A stretch of 64,000 bases of DNA from Brachypodius melanocephalos. Its lineage: Eukaryota; Chordata; Aves; Passeriformes; Pycnonotidae. The DNA lies in NCBI GenBank assembly GCA_013398615.1, contig VZSR01000055.1, positions 6,360,614-6,424,613 on the forward strand, written 5' to 3'. The first letter of the stretch is position 1; the number at the start of each line of letters is the position of its first letter. The position numbers and the translations under genes are program-made. The notes beneath the pieces are model-generated. The model was not told the DNA's origin, ran no database searches, and was given only the letters and a program-made list of their open reading frames with translations. Of the stretch, positions 1-13,475 are shown piece after piece.

Positions 1-718
1 TCAGGATGAAGGAGCCTTTGCATGAGGTGGCACTGCAGCCCTTGGGCAGCTCTCTAGAAACTGTGGTAACTGGTTCAGAACAAGCTAAAAAACCAAGAAA
101 CGTTAAAAAGCAAAACACAGAGTAAGAATTTTGGGGTCATTTTTAGCAAGAGGAAGAGTTCAGTCCTCCCTTAGCGTTGTCGCAGGCGGCCGCGTTCGCC
201 CGTGGCTAATCTCTGCTCAGACACTCTGGTGACACTGATTTTGAGTATTTGAGGGATTAAAGGGGGTTATCCAGAGGGCCAAGGGCAGCCTGAACACACA
301 GCAGCTGGACCACAGTCACTGCAGCCACAGGGACCTGCCCCACCCACGGAATCCAGTCCCCATCCCAAGGATGTGACGTAAAGGTTCCCCGTGAGCATCA
401 CCCAGCTGAGGCTGGCACCTCTGGCCATGGCCTGTCTGGGGACCAAACCAGGAACAGGGACAGCAGCCAAAAACTCCCCCACCAAAGGCAAGGAGCCTCC
501 TGGAGTCTTCACATGGCTCCACCAAGAGCAGCAGGTCCTGCACGGCCACCACACAGCTCCAAAGCATAAACCTTGATAACAATCACAACCTTTTAAAGCC
601 TAAAGGATTCCACATAGGAAGAGCGAGTTTCCTAGACTTTGAACGGGTATCTGCTTTTAAGAGCAAATTCCACTAAGAGTTATTGCAAAAATAAGAAAAA
701 AAAGTTGTATTTAAACAG

Positions 719-960
719 AATCATTAAGGTTGGGAAAGACTTCTAAGATCGAGTCCAACAATTAACCAGCACCAGAGTGTGCCCAGGTACCACACACCCT
801 ACACACCTTCTGAGCACTCCCAGGGGCTGTGATTCCACCATTCCCCTGTCCAGCCTGTCCCAATGCCTGACCAAGCCTCTAGGGAAGAAATTTTTCCTCA
901 CATCCAACCTAAACTTCCCCCAGCACCTCTTCCCATCCTGTCGCTTGTTATGTTTGGGAT
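719..960 (-). repeat. CR1 LINE fragment
   Basis: An antisense 3' portion, starting at 'aatcattaaggttgggaaag' and running to the 'cgcttgttatgtttggg' segment typical of older CR1 subfamilies. It is similar in type to the copy at 62811-63057. Confidence 0.8.
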
Positions 961-3044
961 GCAAGCATCACACAGCCAAGGCAAGAGGGCTCCAAGCAAC
1001 TGGAGGCTGGAAATGTTTATCTGTTAACTCTGTTCCTCTGCTCTTTCCTACACCTCTGGATCAGCTCTTCCCTGGGGCCCAAACTCTGGGGCAAGAAAAT
1101 AAAAAGGATTCAAGAGGAGTGCAAACAACTTCTGCAGAGTCAGCAGCGAGTTCTGGCACCGAAACCCATGGATTTGTTTTCTTTTGAGGAACTGGAAAGG
1201 AAGGAAGACAATCAGTGCTTCAGAAAATCGGCCACAGCTGCATCTGTGGAGCATTGCCGACCCAAAGCAGGCTCCAGCAATCCAAGGGCTGCTGCAGATT
1301 GCACAGGAGCTTGGCTCGCAGATTTATTTGCCATTTCTGGACATTTCCAGTGATGTTATTATCCCTTAGACAAAAACACAGGTGTAGGTGCACTGCTTAG
1401 AAAAGTGCACAGGACTTGTCCCAAAATTCTGCCATCCTCCTCCAGCAAGGAATGCCCCAGGGAACATCACTGTGGGAGTTATGGTCTCCCAAGAGGAGGG
1501 AAGGAGGAATCTCTCACCCTGCTTCTCAGAAGCCAGCCAAGAGCCCCAGATCCTCTGCCTGCCCAGCACCAGGTCAACATCTCAGTGTTTGGCCTCCTGC
1601 TCAAGAGAGACTCACCATTCCCTCCAAATCTCCCTTAAAACTGCTCCCAGAAGCAATTCCTGCCTTTATTATCTTAATTAAAAGCAACGATAAGGAAGCC
1701 CAGAGAACAACTCCACAGTTCTGCTGCACCACAGTCCCAGTTCCCACAGCATCCCCATCACTCCTGTGCTTCCCACAATGAGCTCTCAGTGCAAAAAGCC
1801 CTTTGTGCAGCCACTCTTGTCCCCCTGGAACAGCATCAGACTGTTTGGACACTGCCTGTTTGAACTAAAAATACAGCTGGCCTCGGGGCAGGTGCAGGTA
1901 AAGCCTCAGTGACTGGGATGCAGCAAGGACAGATGCTCAGATCACACTGGCTTGGGGTTTCATCATCTGTCCAGTCAGCAAACAGCAGCGCTTCCAGGCA
2001 GCTCTCCAGTCAATAATCTTTTCAGGGGATTGCCTGCAATTTCCAGCCACAGGCTGTGAAAAGGGCACAGAAAGGAGAGGCTTTTATCAGACTTCCATGC
2101 AAGAAGATCCTTTACCACTGCCCAAGGCAACCAGGCTCTCAATATCCACCACAGGCTTCTGTTTTATCCTGGACTCCCAGGTTTCCATCACAAGTTCAGG
2201 CTGTTAATTACTTTGTTTACAGTGGGTGTTGGCCTTATCAACAGGATGACTGTCCTGGCTCTGCTGAAGCATGATCTAATCCCTAAAAACAGGTTCTCAT
2301 CAACTTTTGTTTCATTAGACCACATGATTTCCACCTAACAAGAGAGGGCAGAGCCCCCCCAGGCTGCTGCTGCCTTTCCCAGTTCACTCCACGAGCCATC
2401 CAAAGCCTGTCATGGAATATTCACTCCCACTCTTCCTCCCCACCACAAATCACCCACAGCTCCCTGCAGGAAGCTCCTCTGATAAAAGCTGGAAGGACCT
2501 GGAAGTTCTTATCTGGAGTCTGGGGAATGATTTCCAAAAGAAACAGGTCACAGTGGAGTTAGAACTTACATCCTCAAGCCTACAATACCCAATGGTTTGT
2601 TATTCCTGCATGTGGAATTGTTCAGTTCTAACTTAATTCACGTGCCCACAGTGAAGTCTAATTGGAGAGATCAGACCTCCCCCATGCTGCTCTGTCTAGG
2701 CCTGGTTCCTGACAGATTTTCCCTGGAAATGCTCCTGAAGGACAAATCCAACCTTATATCTCTTGATGACTTCCAGGAATGGGGCAGCCACAGCTTCTTT
2801 GCACAACCTCTGCCAGGGCCCAAGCACTGTCTTGGGATTCTTGGGCATTGAAAAATAACATCAATTAAAAAAATAAATCCTGTCTCCCCTGATGGATGCA
2901 TTTGAAAAGGTTTGAGATTAGGCTGGTCACAAAAAGACTGTTTTATTCCCTTCCTTTCTCCCAAGAGGAGACTGCATGGACTCAAGGGATGAAACCTGGG
3001 AAGTCTGTTAGACTTTGCAGTCCCAGGTCCCTGGCAGTAGAACC

Positions 3045-3100
3045 AGGTTGGAAAAGCCCTCCAGGATCATGGAGTCATTAACCCAGCCCTGCCAAGTTCA
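3045..3100 (-). repeat. Short CR1 remnant
   Basis: Only the 'ttggaaaagccctccaggatcatggagt' region survives, so the call depends on this one block. Confidence 0.55.
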
Positions 3101-4257
3101 AGGGTAAAGGTAGAAGCTGCTCTGACACTCAATCCCCTCCATCAGCACTAAAACATCTGCTTTTGGCCACCCTGAGGATCTGGGCAGAAATGACAAAGAA
3201 AAACAAGAGAGCTGAGCAGGACAAAGGAAGGCAAAGCAGAGACTCAACGTGAGCCCATCCATCATCATCAGGAGAGGGCTTCCCACGATGGGGAGGAAGG
3301 GGAAGGAAGAGAGTCAGCCACGGGGAACAATTGCTCCAAGGAAGGGGAAGCAGCATTGTTTGAGAGATTTCACAGAAAAGCATATAAACCTATCCCCCAG
3401 CCCTCAAAAAAGGAAAGAAAAAACATTCCCATAGTCTTCGGGAAGGCTCAGCTCCACCTTGACATCACTCCCCACTCTGAGCCAGAAGGGAAGAGAAGCT
3501 GCTTTGTTTGATTTTTTTCCCCCCAAGCTGCATTACCAGCCTTTTTCCCCAGGAAGGAAACCTTCCACACTCCCCTTCCCCTCCAATCTGCAAAGGCTGA
3601 GCCTGGCTCCTCAATCCAGCTCCCAGGAGCCCTGACAGTGCAAGGAAATGGGAGCAAAACACAGCAGCTCCCCACTGGGCCAGGAACTCAAATCCTGGGA
3701 CAGCAGGACCTCTGCAAGCCCTGCAGGAGCTTCCATGGGAAAGCAGGCAGCCCCAACAAGCCCCTTGCACTGACACAAAACCTTTCTTTCCAGCAGGGAA
3801 AACCTGAGGGCCAGGTGGGAGAGACAGGGCTGGGCACATCCTGTGTGGAAGTGATAAAACTCTTTGCTCCATCTCACTTGTCTCCAAGCTTCCCTGCTGG
3901 AACATGATTGCAGCTGAATTTTATTTCACTTAAGCCTTTCCCAAAATACCTGTGCTCCCCTGAGGTACTTCTTGCTCTCCTCAGAAGCTTTGCAGAAATT
4001 AAATCCTATTAGTGCACAAGTCTCATGCAGTAACTGTGACATTCCAGGGATTTTCACTGGCAGGCTCAGCAAAAACCTCAGCAGAGGAGAAGCCCTTCAA
4101 ATGCCAGACATCCAAGACATCTGCAGCCTCAAGGCTGCTTTCTGTGCACAGGGTTTAGTGCTAATCCCAAAGCTCCCCAGCCCTTCACTGCTGGATGTCA
4201 GCCCTATCCCACCCTCCTGCAGAGCAGCTTCCCCACCTTGGATCACTCCTGTCCCAT

Positions 4258-4397
4258 CCTGGAGGTGTCCAAGGCCAGGCTGGACAGGGCTTGGAGTGAC
4301 CTGGACCAGAGGAAGGTGTCTCTGCTCACAGCAGGGCTGGCACTGGATGATCTTCAAGGTCCCTCCCACCCAAACCAGTCTGTGATTCCATGATTCC
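4258..4397 (+). repeat. CR1 3' end
   Basis: It includes 'ggccaggctggacagggctt' and the full 3' terminus, with 'gtgattccatgattcc', the terminal short tandem repeat of CR1. Confidence 0.9.
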
Positions 4398-5356
4398 CAG
4401 TGCCTCAAAGTAGAGGGTTTTAATGGACCTCAGATGCTGCAGGAGCCTCCAAGTTTTTCTTCACCTGCTTTTTTTAGTGCTGGAAACATCAAACCTTTGC
4501 ACCTGCTCCCAAAGCACAGGGGACACGTCTGCTGATCACCAACAAACCCCACTCACTACCTTCAAACCTCTCCCTCTTTGTACAGCCCTGTGTTTCAGTG
4601 CCACAGCAGCAGTATCAGGGCAGACCCCACTCCTTCCTTCAGGACACCTCCTGACAAGTTCCTAGAGATGCTCTGGAAATGAGATTTCCTCCAGCAGGCA
4701 CCACCTGAGTGGATTTATCTGGTCCATCAAAGAGAGGGACATGCACAGACGTCACCCAGCTCAATTCCCACCTCTGCACGCTCCCCCCAGGTCTCAGGTT
4801 AGGGAGGCTGACAGCCAGGCTCTCAAAAACAAACAAACAAAAAAATCACTTCTCTGAAATTCTCCTCCACTCCTTTCCCTGCAGCTTTCCACTGGCGTCT
4901 CCACAGAGCCAGAGCCCCGTTTCCAGGGAACGTTTTCCATCCAAATGTTCAGGGAAGCAGCAGCACCACGTGATTCAACTCTGCCATCTGCTTTCCAAGG
5001 GGGCTTTCTCCTCTGAAAACTCACAGATAAAAGCGCCAACCAAACCAAAAACACTCCCAAAACCACGAGGCCTCGCTTCCCTAACCAAATGGGAAGCCCT
5101 GCCGGAACTTTGGGAAGCAGGAGTCTTCAAAGGGCTGATATTTTCTGTCCATTACCTGAGACATCTTTCTAGGCTTCATTAAGCACATCACAAATTTACT
5201 TTTGTCAATGGAAGTACAGATGGCATTTGAGCTGAAGATGAGGATCTCATTTCCTTCCTCTAAAGCAAAAGGCAAACAGTGGCAAGGACTGCTGGGGTTC
5301 ACCTTCAATTATTGCACAAGAAGCCCCAGTGCACAGCTCCAACACGATCTGCACAC

Positions 5357-5441
5357 CTCAGAGCCCCTTCCAGGGACTAAAGGGGCTCCAGGAGAGCTGG
5401 AGAGGGACTGGGGATAAGGCATGGAGGGACAGGAGACACAC
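5357..5441 (+). repeat. CR1 internal fragment
   Basis: It matches the 'aggggctccaggagagctgg' block shared with the copies at 6896, 21613 (reverse), 41125 (reverse) and 48974 (reverse). The 3' terminus is missing. Confidence 0.85.
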
Positions 5442-6895
5442 CCAGCTCAGGAACAACCAATGCTGAATTCAATCCCATCCCCAAAGGAATTAAACCAGTT
5501 GCTCAATAAAACTGAGGCTTTGGGATAGGTTTGAGGGAGGCAAGCTTGGAAGCCAAGTGTTGGGCATGGAGAGAGAGCACAGGACAGGGAAGAGGGAACC
5601 TCTTCAGATCCCAAATCACACAGGAGCTGTGACATCCCTTCTCCCAGAGGAGCCTCCAGCCATGGGATCTGTCACCAGGCCACCAGAAGATTCTTTATCA
5701 CACCTTGCTCAGCACCTTCCCAAGGAAAAATCTGAACAAAACACATCCAAGTGAGGGTTTTTTCCTCATGGCCAAGCTTCCCAAGAGTGGGAATAATCCC
5801 TGCATGTCTCTCCACAGAGCTCAGTTCAGGCTGTGGCAGCACTGCACCTTTCCACTTCCCCTGCTGTAAAACTGAGTTATTCTGGGCTCAGAACTGACAC
5901 CAAGTCAAGGCCCATCTGTTCCCACCACGATAAAGATTCCTCTGAGGTTGCTCTGCTGAGTTGCTGCCGTGGCTCGCAGCTCAGCTCTCTCCCAGCAGGA
6001 GCAGGGAGCTGTGTGATGCCAAAATTCCTGCCTGCTCTGCTCGGGGTTTATTCTGGGCTGGGTGCAAGGCAGTGTCTTCGTGCTTTTCCAGTGCTCAGAC
6101 CAGTGCCAGGCTCAGCATCAGTAAGGGGGGAGTCTGGAGCGAGCCCAAAAGCACAACCACGACAGGAAGAATTCGGGAGATGGCTCTTTCCAAAGCCATT
6201 TTTTGCCACATGGAAGTTCCACAAGTTGCAGCAGAGTCACAGAAGCATCACGCCCACACAATTTAATTCAGAGCTTGTTTTAAATTAAACTGTTTTAAAA
6301 AAACCAACCAAACAAACAAAAAAAAAAAACCCAACAAACCAAAACTATCAAGAGGTGCAACAGCAGGATAGGAAAGCAAACACCACAGCAGCATTGTCTC
6401 TGCACCCAACAAGAAACAGGATGGGAAAGCCTCAAGGACTGTGTGTATTTCTGAAAGCAGAGAGGCTTCACGAAGGGCTGGAGAGCTGGAGGAGCAGAGG
6501 AAGCCCAGCAGCAGCACAGCAGGTGGGCAGGCAGGGAATCAGGAGTGGGATTTGCTCCAGCAAACACAAATTACAGCCTTCGAGCGCCTGGGTGACAAAT
6601 CCATTTGTGCTGGATAAATCAGGACAGCCAAACGCAGCCCCAGCAGGTCAAGGGCTCCCTGCAGAGTCACTGCACCGAGGGACAGCCCAGATGTGACGTG
6701 TCACTGCCACAGCACCTTCCCCAGCCCTGCCTGTGATGCTGTGGGGGAAGATCTGCTGCACCCTCAGAGCCCAAATAATCACTGACATTTCTAGAAATGC
6801 TGTCAGCAGCCCCTTTTGGGCAGCCACCCAGCCATAACCTGCCTGTGGGCTGGGCAGGATCCTCACATCTGCTCTGGAGCTGGGCTGGGTGAGCT

Positions 6896-7017
6896 GGAGA
6901 AGGCTCCAGGGAGAGCTCAGAGCCCCTTGCAGGGCCCTAAAGGGGCTCCAGGAGAGCTGGAGAGGGACTGGGGACAAGGGATGGAGGGACAGGACACAGG
7001 GAATGGCTTCCCCCTGG
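6896..7017 (+). repeat. CR1 internal fragment
   Basis: It runs from 'gctccagggagagctcagag' to 'gggaatggcttccccc' and stops before the 3' third of the element. Confidence 0.85.
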
Positions 7018-9299
7018 GTTGAGGTCAGGATCTTGCTGGACCAGCAGGGCAAGGTCCTGCACTGCCAGAAGAACATAAGCCTGAGTGACAGACAGAGTTC
7101 TGTCACTGCTGTCCCCAGCCTGGCAGCAAATAAAGCCACACCACAGGGAAGCCCTTTGGGAGATGACATCTCAAGAGAAAAGTGACTTTATTCCCACCTT
7201 TTAGTCTGGATGGACTCAATCCTTTGGGGACACTGGATATTCCCTCAGGGACTGCACCGACCAGCCTTGGCCAGGGTGGGGGCACACAGAGATCAGCCTC
7301 AAAATCTTTCCTGACGGACCAGTTTTCACTTTAATCTGTGGTTTCTTCCCCCACAACAGCTCACAGGGTGTCCTAAGGAGACCCAAAGTCTGAAAAAGCA
7401 CATTTTTGCCAGCAGTATTTCAGAAAGCTGAGAGATGCCATTGGAAGCATCCCCTGTGCTGTTCCACCCCCAGAGGGAGGTTATCCCTGAGAATGAGCAG
7501 ATCGCCCGTGCCCAGCATCCCCCCTCAGGGGAAAGTGCCACTTCCAGATGGAAAGCAAGGAGCCAACACATTCCCTGCTGCCCTCCTCCCAAAATCACTC
7601 CCAGAGCCACCCCCGGAGTCTCTGGGAACCAGAGGAGCTGGGGGAGCAGCAGAGGCTGCCAGACACCTCCATGTGCCAACGGCTCTCAGGGAAAAGTGGC
7701 CAAAAATAGCTCAGACACCTCCACCCAGCCCCCTAAGAGCAGGATTTTCCTCCTGTCCTGCTTATCCACGGGATAAAAGCCTCATCCATGCCCCTCAATC
7801 ACCACAAGCAGGGAGCTGAGAGGGTTTGGAGCGCTCTGTGACATTCCCAGGCCAAGCCCAGGGCACCAAAGCACACTCAGCCACCAGGATGAAAAAGAGC
7901 AATGCTCAGGGCATGGGGTTGAGTTGCAAACCCCCCCAGGTGAGCATCCCAGGAGGTGGTGAAGCACTCCCTGTGTCACTGCTGCAGCAGCAGGGGAATT
8001 TTCCCATATTCACCTCACACCCCAGTGGTCCCAAAGATGCTCTGGGAGCTGGGATTGTTGGCTCAGGCTGAACTGGGCAGAGCCCTTTGCCAAACCCCTC
8101 CCCCTGCAGAGCTCCCAGAGCTATTTTGGGCAGGTTGTGTCCAAAGCTGAAGGTATTTTTGGTATCTGCTTAACGTCCATCACAGCAGGGAAACAAATAA
8201 TAAATAACCACAAAACAAGGGCTCATCCTTGGGCTTCTGCACTGGAGAAGAACTGCTGGAAAGGCAAAGGGAAGGAGAAAAACTACTCCAGATTCCATTG
8301 TCCCATTCCATTTCCTCGGTGGGCCTGTGTCACTGCTCATGGCAAGGAGTGACATTAATTAAAACAGAGCAAAAATTATGTAGCGAAAATGCTGGAGCCA
8401 GGCAAAGGCTCCCAGCCAGCATTCTGCAGACCCTCTCTCCCACCTCAGCCTGCACCACCCCCTAAAAACCTCCCAACCAGAGAGGTTGTGTCAGAAGGTG
8501 AAGAGCAGCACCCACAAAGGTGGATTGATTAATGGGAACAGACCTCAGGGAAGAAATCCATCTCCCTGTCTGCCTTTCGACACTATCCACGTGTTCACAC
8601 CCTCATCCTGCCCCACTGAGGCAGTGCCACATCCTTTATTCTGCAGCCATTAGAAAATAACCTGTTTTCTTGGCCAAAACCACTGATGTTAGCAAGGAAA
8701 AGAGGGATGATCCCAAATCTTTTCAGTATCTGACACCTTTCCTTTCAGAGCCAGAAGCAGAGCATCACCCTAAGTTATGTCACATTATCTGAGGACAAAT
8801 AACCAACACATTATTTCTTTGTGGTGCTCCACTTAAAAGGCAGGATAAAAAGCTCAGTCCTTCCCTGTTCCCATGGAGAAACAGGAGGGAGAGACACAAG
8901 CAAGAGCAAAATCCTCAGAGCTCCAGGATGACCATGGCAGACAGGTTTTCATCACATTTTTTCATCCTTTTAGAGTTCTCTAAAAGCCAGACAAGCAGCA
9001 AACCCCTTTTATTTTTCTTTGTGTCACATGGTGGAAGACGGGCAAAATGAAAAGATCAGACTCTACAGCAGGTTTCAGCTCTAGAGCAAGAAAAATATTA
9101 AAATACAGCCCTCGTGTTGCATGGCAGGGAGAGGATTTATTACTGCTGGGACACACGACTTTCCCCACAGGCTGCCTTCCCAAATTCCCAAACCTCCCAC
9201 CTGGCAGAGAGCCCTGGGGGGAATCCAGACACCTCAGCAGTCCCTGTATATCCACTCACAGCAGGATTTACTTCCAAGCTCAGCCACTTGCAGCAATAC

Positions 9300-9316
9300 T
9301 TTTTTTTTTTTTTTTT
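9300..9316. repeat. T run
   Basis: Seventeen T in a row. No adjacent gene-like sequence suggests a retrocopy tail. Confidence 0.85.
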
Positions 9317-10354
9317 AATACCAGCTCCAGTGCCTCAGCCCAGTGCTTGTTCTCTGCCATTTAGCAAGCATTAAACCTGATGGGGCATGAGACACAACAG
9401 GGTTTTCCTCACAGCCCTGTCCAAGAGCTGACAGCCACAAGTCTTTCAGGCAGTATTTATTTCATCCCTTTCCTTCACAGAAAAAAAAAAAAAACCACCA
9501 AAACAAGATTTGGAATTTTGCCTTTGGTCCCAAAGTCTTTTGGAATCAAACAGATGGGATCAGTCACCAAATGTGGCCAATTTGGGAGCAAAATATCTCA
9601 GAGGCTTCAGGCAATGCTAAAACACAGCAGCAAGTTTTAGGGGGGGTGCAGACAAAAGCAAGCAGGAGAAGACAGACTCCAGGCTGCCCCACAGTTGTAT
9701 TTCACTTCCAGCTTGGAGCAGCAAATCCCTTCTACAAAGGAGGAATTGTGTCAGGGATGCAGTTGGCAGCTTTCCATGTTAAAAGGAGATCTGAAGGCAC
9801 TGCAGCCTCTTCCCTCCAAAGGCTCCAAAAGTTTCCTGACTGTGGTTTTTAAACCAGAGAACTCTGTCAGTGCCTCCATCCTGAGGGGTTTGAGCTGCAA
9901 GAAGCACCAAGGATGCTCTTTCTCCCCACCTTTACAGTCAATTCAGATAAAACAATCAGCATATCAAGTCTGGGAGAAATCAGATGGCTTTGCCAGTAAG
10001 GCACTGGAATTGCATAGCCCCAGGAACTCTATTCCCACTCATTGGAACTCTGGCTCTCCGGGATTAGGTTGCTCTGACAAAGCCCAGTCAGAAGCACCTC
10101 AGGCTGATAAAGCCCATTAGCTGCTCACACAGCTGAGCAGCAGCAGCTGTTAGCTGGAAAAATTGGGAACAATTTGGGAGCTCCACGGTCAGGCTGACCT
10201 TGGGCACGGCAGCAGGGAACAGCAGCCAAGCATTTGCTCCCACTTTTGTCCAAGCCCATCTCCCCCAACACCTCCTGCACCTGCAGCACAGCCAGGGCTG
10301 ATTCTCCTCAGATTAAGCCCAGCTCAGTCAGCCTGAAGTCTGGAGTGTGGCTTT

Positions 10355-10518
10355 GAGAGGGACAGGACATAGGGAATGGCTTCCCACTGCCAGAGGGCAG
10401 GGATGGATGGGATATTGGGCAGGAATTGTTCCCTGGGAGGGTGGGCCGGCCCTGGCACAGGGTGCCCAGAGAAGCTGTGGCTGCCCCTGGATCCCTGGCA
10501 GTGCCCAAGGCCAAGCAA
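10355..10518 (+). repeat. CR1 fragment
   Basis: It covers 'gaatggcttcccactgccag' through 'gatccctggcagtgcccaag'. It begins about where the 6896-7017 copy ends. Confidence 0.88.
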
Positions 10519-10732
10519 TGCTCCCCTACTTTACCCTTTACCAGCTTCAATCCAATGTTTTCCCACCCTTACAGGGGTCAGAGCCCTGAGGGAGCACCAA
10601 GATGATGCAGGAAATCTCTGCTCCCTGCACTGGTGTTCAGTGGCTGCACACAAACTCCAGGATTTCCTTCTCCGAGCAAAGAGCAGCCTGGAGAGATGCA
10701 AGAATCCCTAAATTCAACTCACGGCATCACTA

Positions 10733-10872
10733 AGTTTGGAAATCACCTCCAAGCTCTTTAAGTCCAACCTGTAACCTGCCTCTGCCGGGTCCAGCACTGA
10801 ACCACATCCCCAGGTACCACATCTCACCTCTTTTTGGAGATGGAACACCTCCAAGCTGTTCAATCCATGTGG
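10733..10872 (-). repeat. CR1 fragment, older subfamily
   Basis: A diverged antisense copy recognisable from 'aagtccaacctgtaacctgc' and 'ccccaggtaccacatctcac'. Confidence 0.65.
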
Positions 10873-13373
10873 AGAGCAGCCACCACCTCCCTCCCCACAC
10901 ACAGAGCACACCACAACGAGACAATCCATAAACCTTGATATCAACATTTACATTAAAAAAAAAAAACAAAACAAAACCACCAAAAAACAAAAACACATTG
11001 CAGAGGGACTTACAGAGCAGCAGCAGCAGCACTGCCAGCACAATTCCTGGTTGGATGTTCTGTGCTGAGGGAGCCGGGGCAGCCTCATCCCTGCAGCCCT
11101 GCTGATCCTCACGTTTAATAGTGCTGATAAGGCCGAGCTGGAACAGCTCTTACGCACTGCAGGGTTTATCTGTGGCACAGCACACTTGTTACAGACCCTC
11201 TCTTATCAGCACGGCAAATATCAGAGATAAGGGCAGGCACATCATGCCTGGGAAGGTGCAGAAGCTGGAGCAGACACCTCGGGGTTTGACTCCTTTGGCC
11301 TCATCTGCCCCAGCTGGTGACCTCGAGGGCTCCCTGGTCCTCACCCCCACAGCCCCCAAACTGCTCCAGGAGAGGGGCAGAGCAGACTTCAAGCCAGTCC
11401 TTCAGATCTGTCCTTCCAGGGGTCCCTGCAGATGAGCTCCAAAGTCCAGAGAAATAAGGAAAAAGCCATTATTTCCCCCGAGCTGGGAGAGAAGAAGCCA
11501 AAAGAGCAAAGTGATTTCCTCACGGGTCCAGTACAGCTCAATATAACCAATTACCCCAGAAATTTGGATTTAAGGACTCTGATGACTGAAGGGGTTTAAC
11601 AGAGCAAGCTGACCCTTTCAGAAACATTGAGGACTCGGAAATTCAAGCTTATTGTGCTGTTAGAAGTGGATCTGTGTCTGTTCATCACAGGGCAGCACTG
11701 GACACTGGGTTAGAGCTTCCCAGGCTTCCCTCCTGCCCCACATTCCCACTGGGTGTTTGTCACATCCATTAGAGCAGTCCCAGGAGGGCTTTGCAGCCCA
11801 GCAGAAGCCTTGGCTTCCAGGTCATATCCCATCTTGCCATGAACAAGCCAACTTTTCTCCTGACACCTCTCACCAGCAGGGATCATCCAAAGGAGCCATC
11901 CCCCTGCTCCAGGTGACACGGGGACAGGGCACCAGCATCATTAAGGCAGAGATTCCCTTCACAAAACCATTGCAGAATGATTCTGTCCAGCTGCTGAGGC
12001 TCAGTAAAGCATAGCACGAGGTTTGAGCTCCACCTGAACCCCTTGCACCTCCCACCAGAGCTGAAACCTGCCCGGGTACAAACCCAGGAAGGGCAATTCC
12101 CTCCCACACTGCTCCTGCCCGTGCTCTCAGGGACAGCAGCTCCATCCCTCTCTAATCCCACGAGCAGCTCTGTTTCTCTTGGCAAAGCAGAGCAGTCCCA
12201 CGAGCCCTGGCAGGGTTTGTGTTTTGGGGACACCACGCAGCTGAGTGACCTTGTGATGCACCAAGGTTTGTCCCTGCCAGCATCAGGCACACCAGAGCAC
12301 GCCTCTTGCCACCACGTTAACATCTGAACATCCACAGCTCTCTCACACCACATTCCTTCAACGCACAGCTCTCCCAGGCCAGGAGCCTGGGGATCCAAAT
12401 AAAAAACAAAACAAACAACTGAAAACAAACACGTCCCTACGCAGAGCAGACAGATTAGGAAAGAGTCGTGATAAGGGAAAGCATCTCCAGCCGAGCTGTC
12501 AACCTTGCACTTTAAGTCAGGCTTTCAATGAGGGCTGCAAGCACTCTGCGTTTGGGTGATTAACTCACAGCTAAAGAGGAGCTGAGCTGCTTCATTCTGA
12601 AAGCAGATCCTGCCTCCAGCTTCCAGGCAGGAGCAGGGAAGCAGGAGATGATTTTGCAATCTGTCACCCACCACCAACTGATGCTAAAGCCCACGCAGGG
12701 GGGGGGGAAATCACCCCGAAAATAAGAACCTGCCACCCCTCTGCGTTCACGAAGCATCAAATGCAGCACAGCAAGTGGTGTGGGAGCTCCCAGTCCCCAG
12801 CTCCAGGGCGCAGGGAAAAAGGAGACAGCAGTATCTGTGTTTTTGGCAAGTGTTTTGATATCTAAGAGCTGGGAAACAGGGATTACAAAATCCAGTGTCC
12901 TAAGTGCAGAGCAATCCTTGATGATGAATGTCATTTGCATGTGAATAGAACACATCTATAAATAGGCGTTTGAGAAAGTCTCACCTCACCTCTTGGCTTG
13001 ATGAACTCCAGGGCTCTCAAATACCCCAAATGCACACATCTCAAGGACTGTTCAGAGCTCTAAGATCAACCATCCACAGTCATGGATGGAGAAATCCCAG
13101 CCCAAAAAGCTTGAGAGACACAGAGCAGATCATGCCTGGACACCCAGACCAGGACCCAGGAGTTGCCTCTTTGCTGGGTTTCAAACTGCACCAGGACTGA
13201 CTGACAGCTGAAAGTGTCACTGACAAGATCCCTGAATAATCAGTAGGCAGATTAATACCAAAATTCTCACAATACCTGCAAACAATCACTGCTGATCAGG
13301 AAACTGCCTACAAAACATCAGCTCCCTGACAGCCTTGAGGAATTTCTTTATGGGGCTGCTTCATGCAAGAAAG

Positions 13374-13475
13374 AATTACAGAATCATCACAGAAAGGTTT
13401 GAGTTGGAAGGAGGTCTTAAAAATCATCTTTTTCCGTGGGCAGGGACACCTTTCGCTAGCCCAGGTTTCCAAAGT
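13374..13475 (-). repeat. CR1 3' end
   Basis: It begins at the terminus ('ttacagaatcatcacagaaa') and ends after 'gtgggcagggacacctttcg'. Confidence 0.8.
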
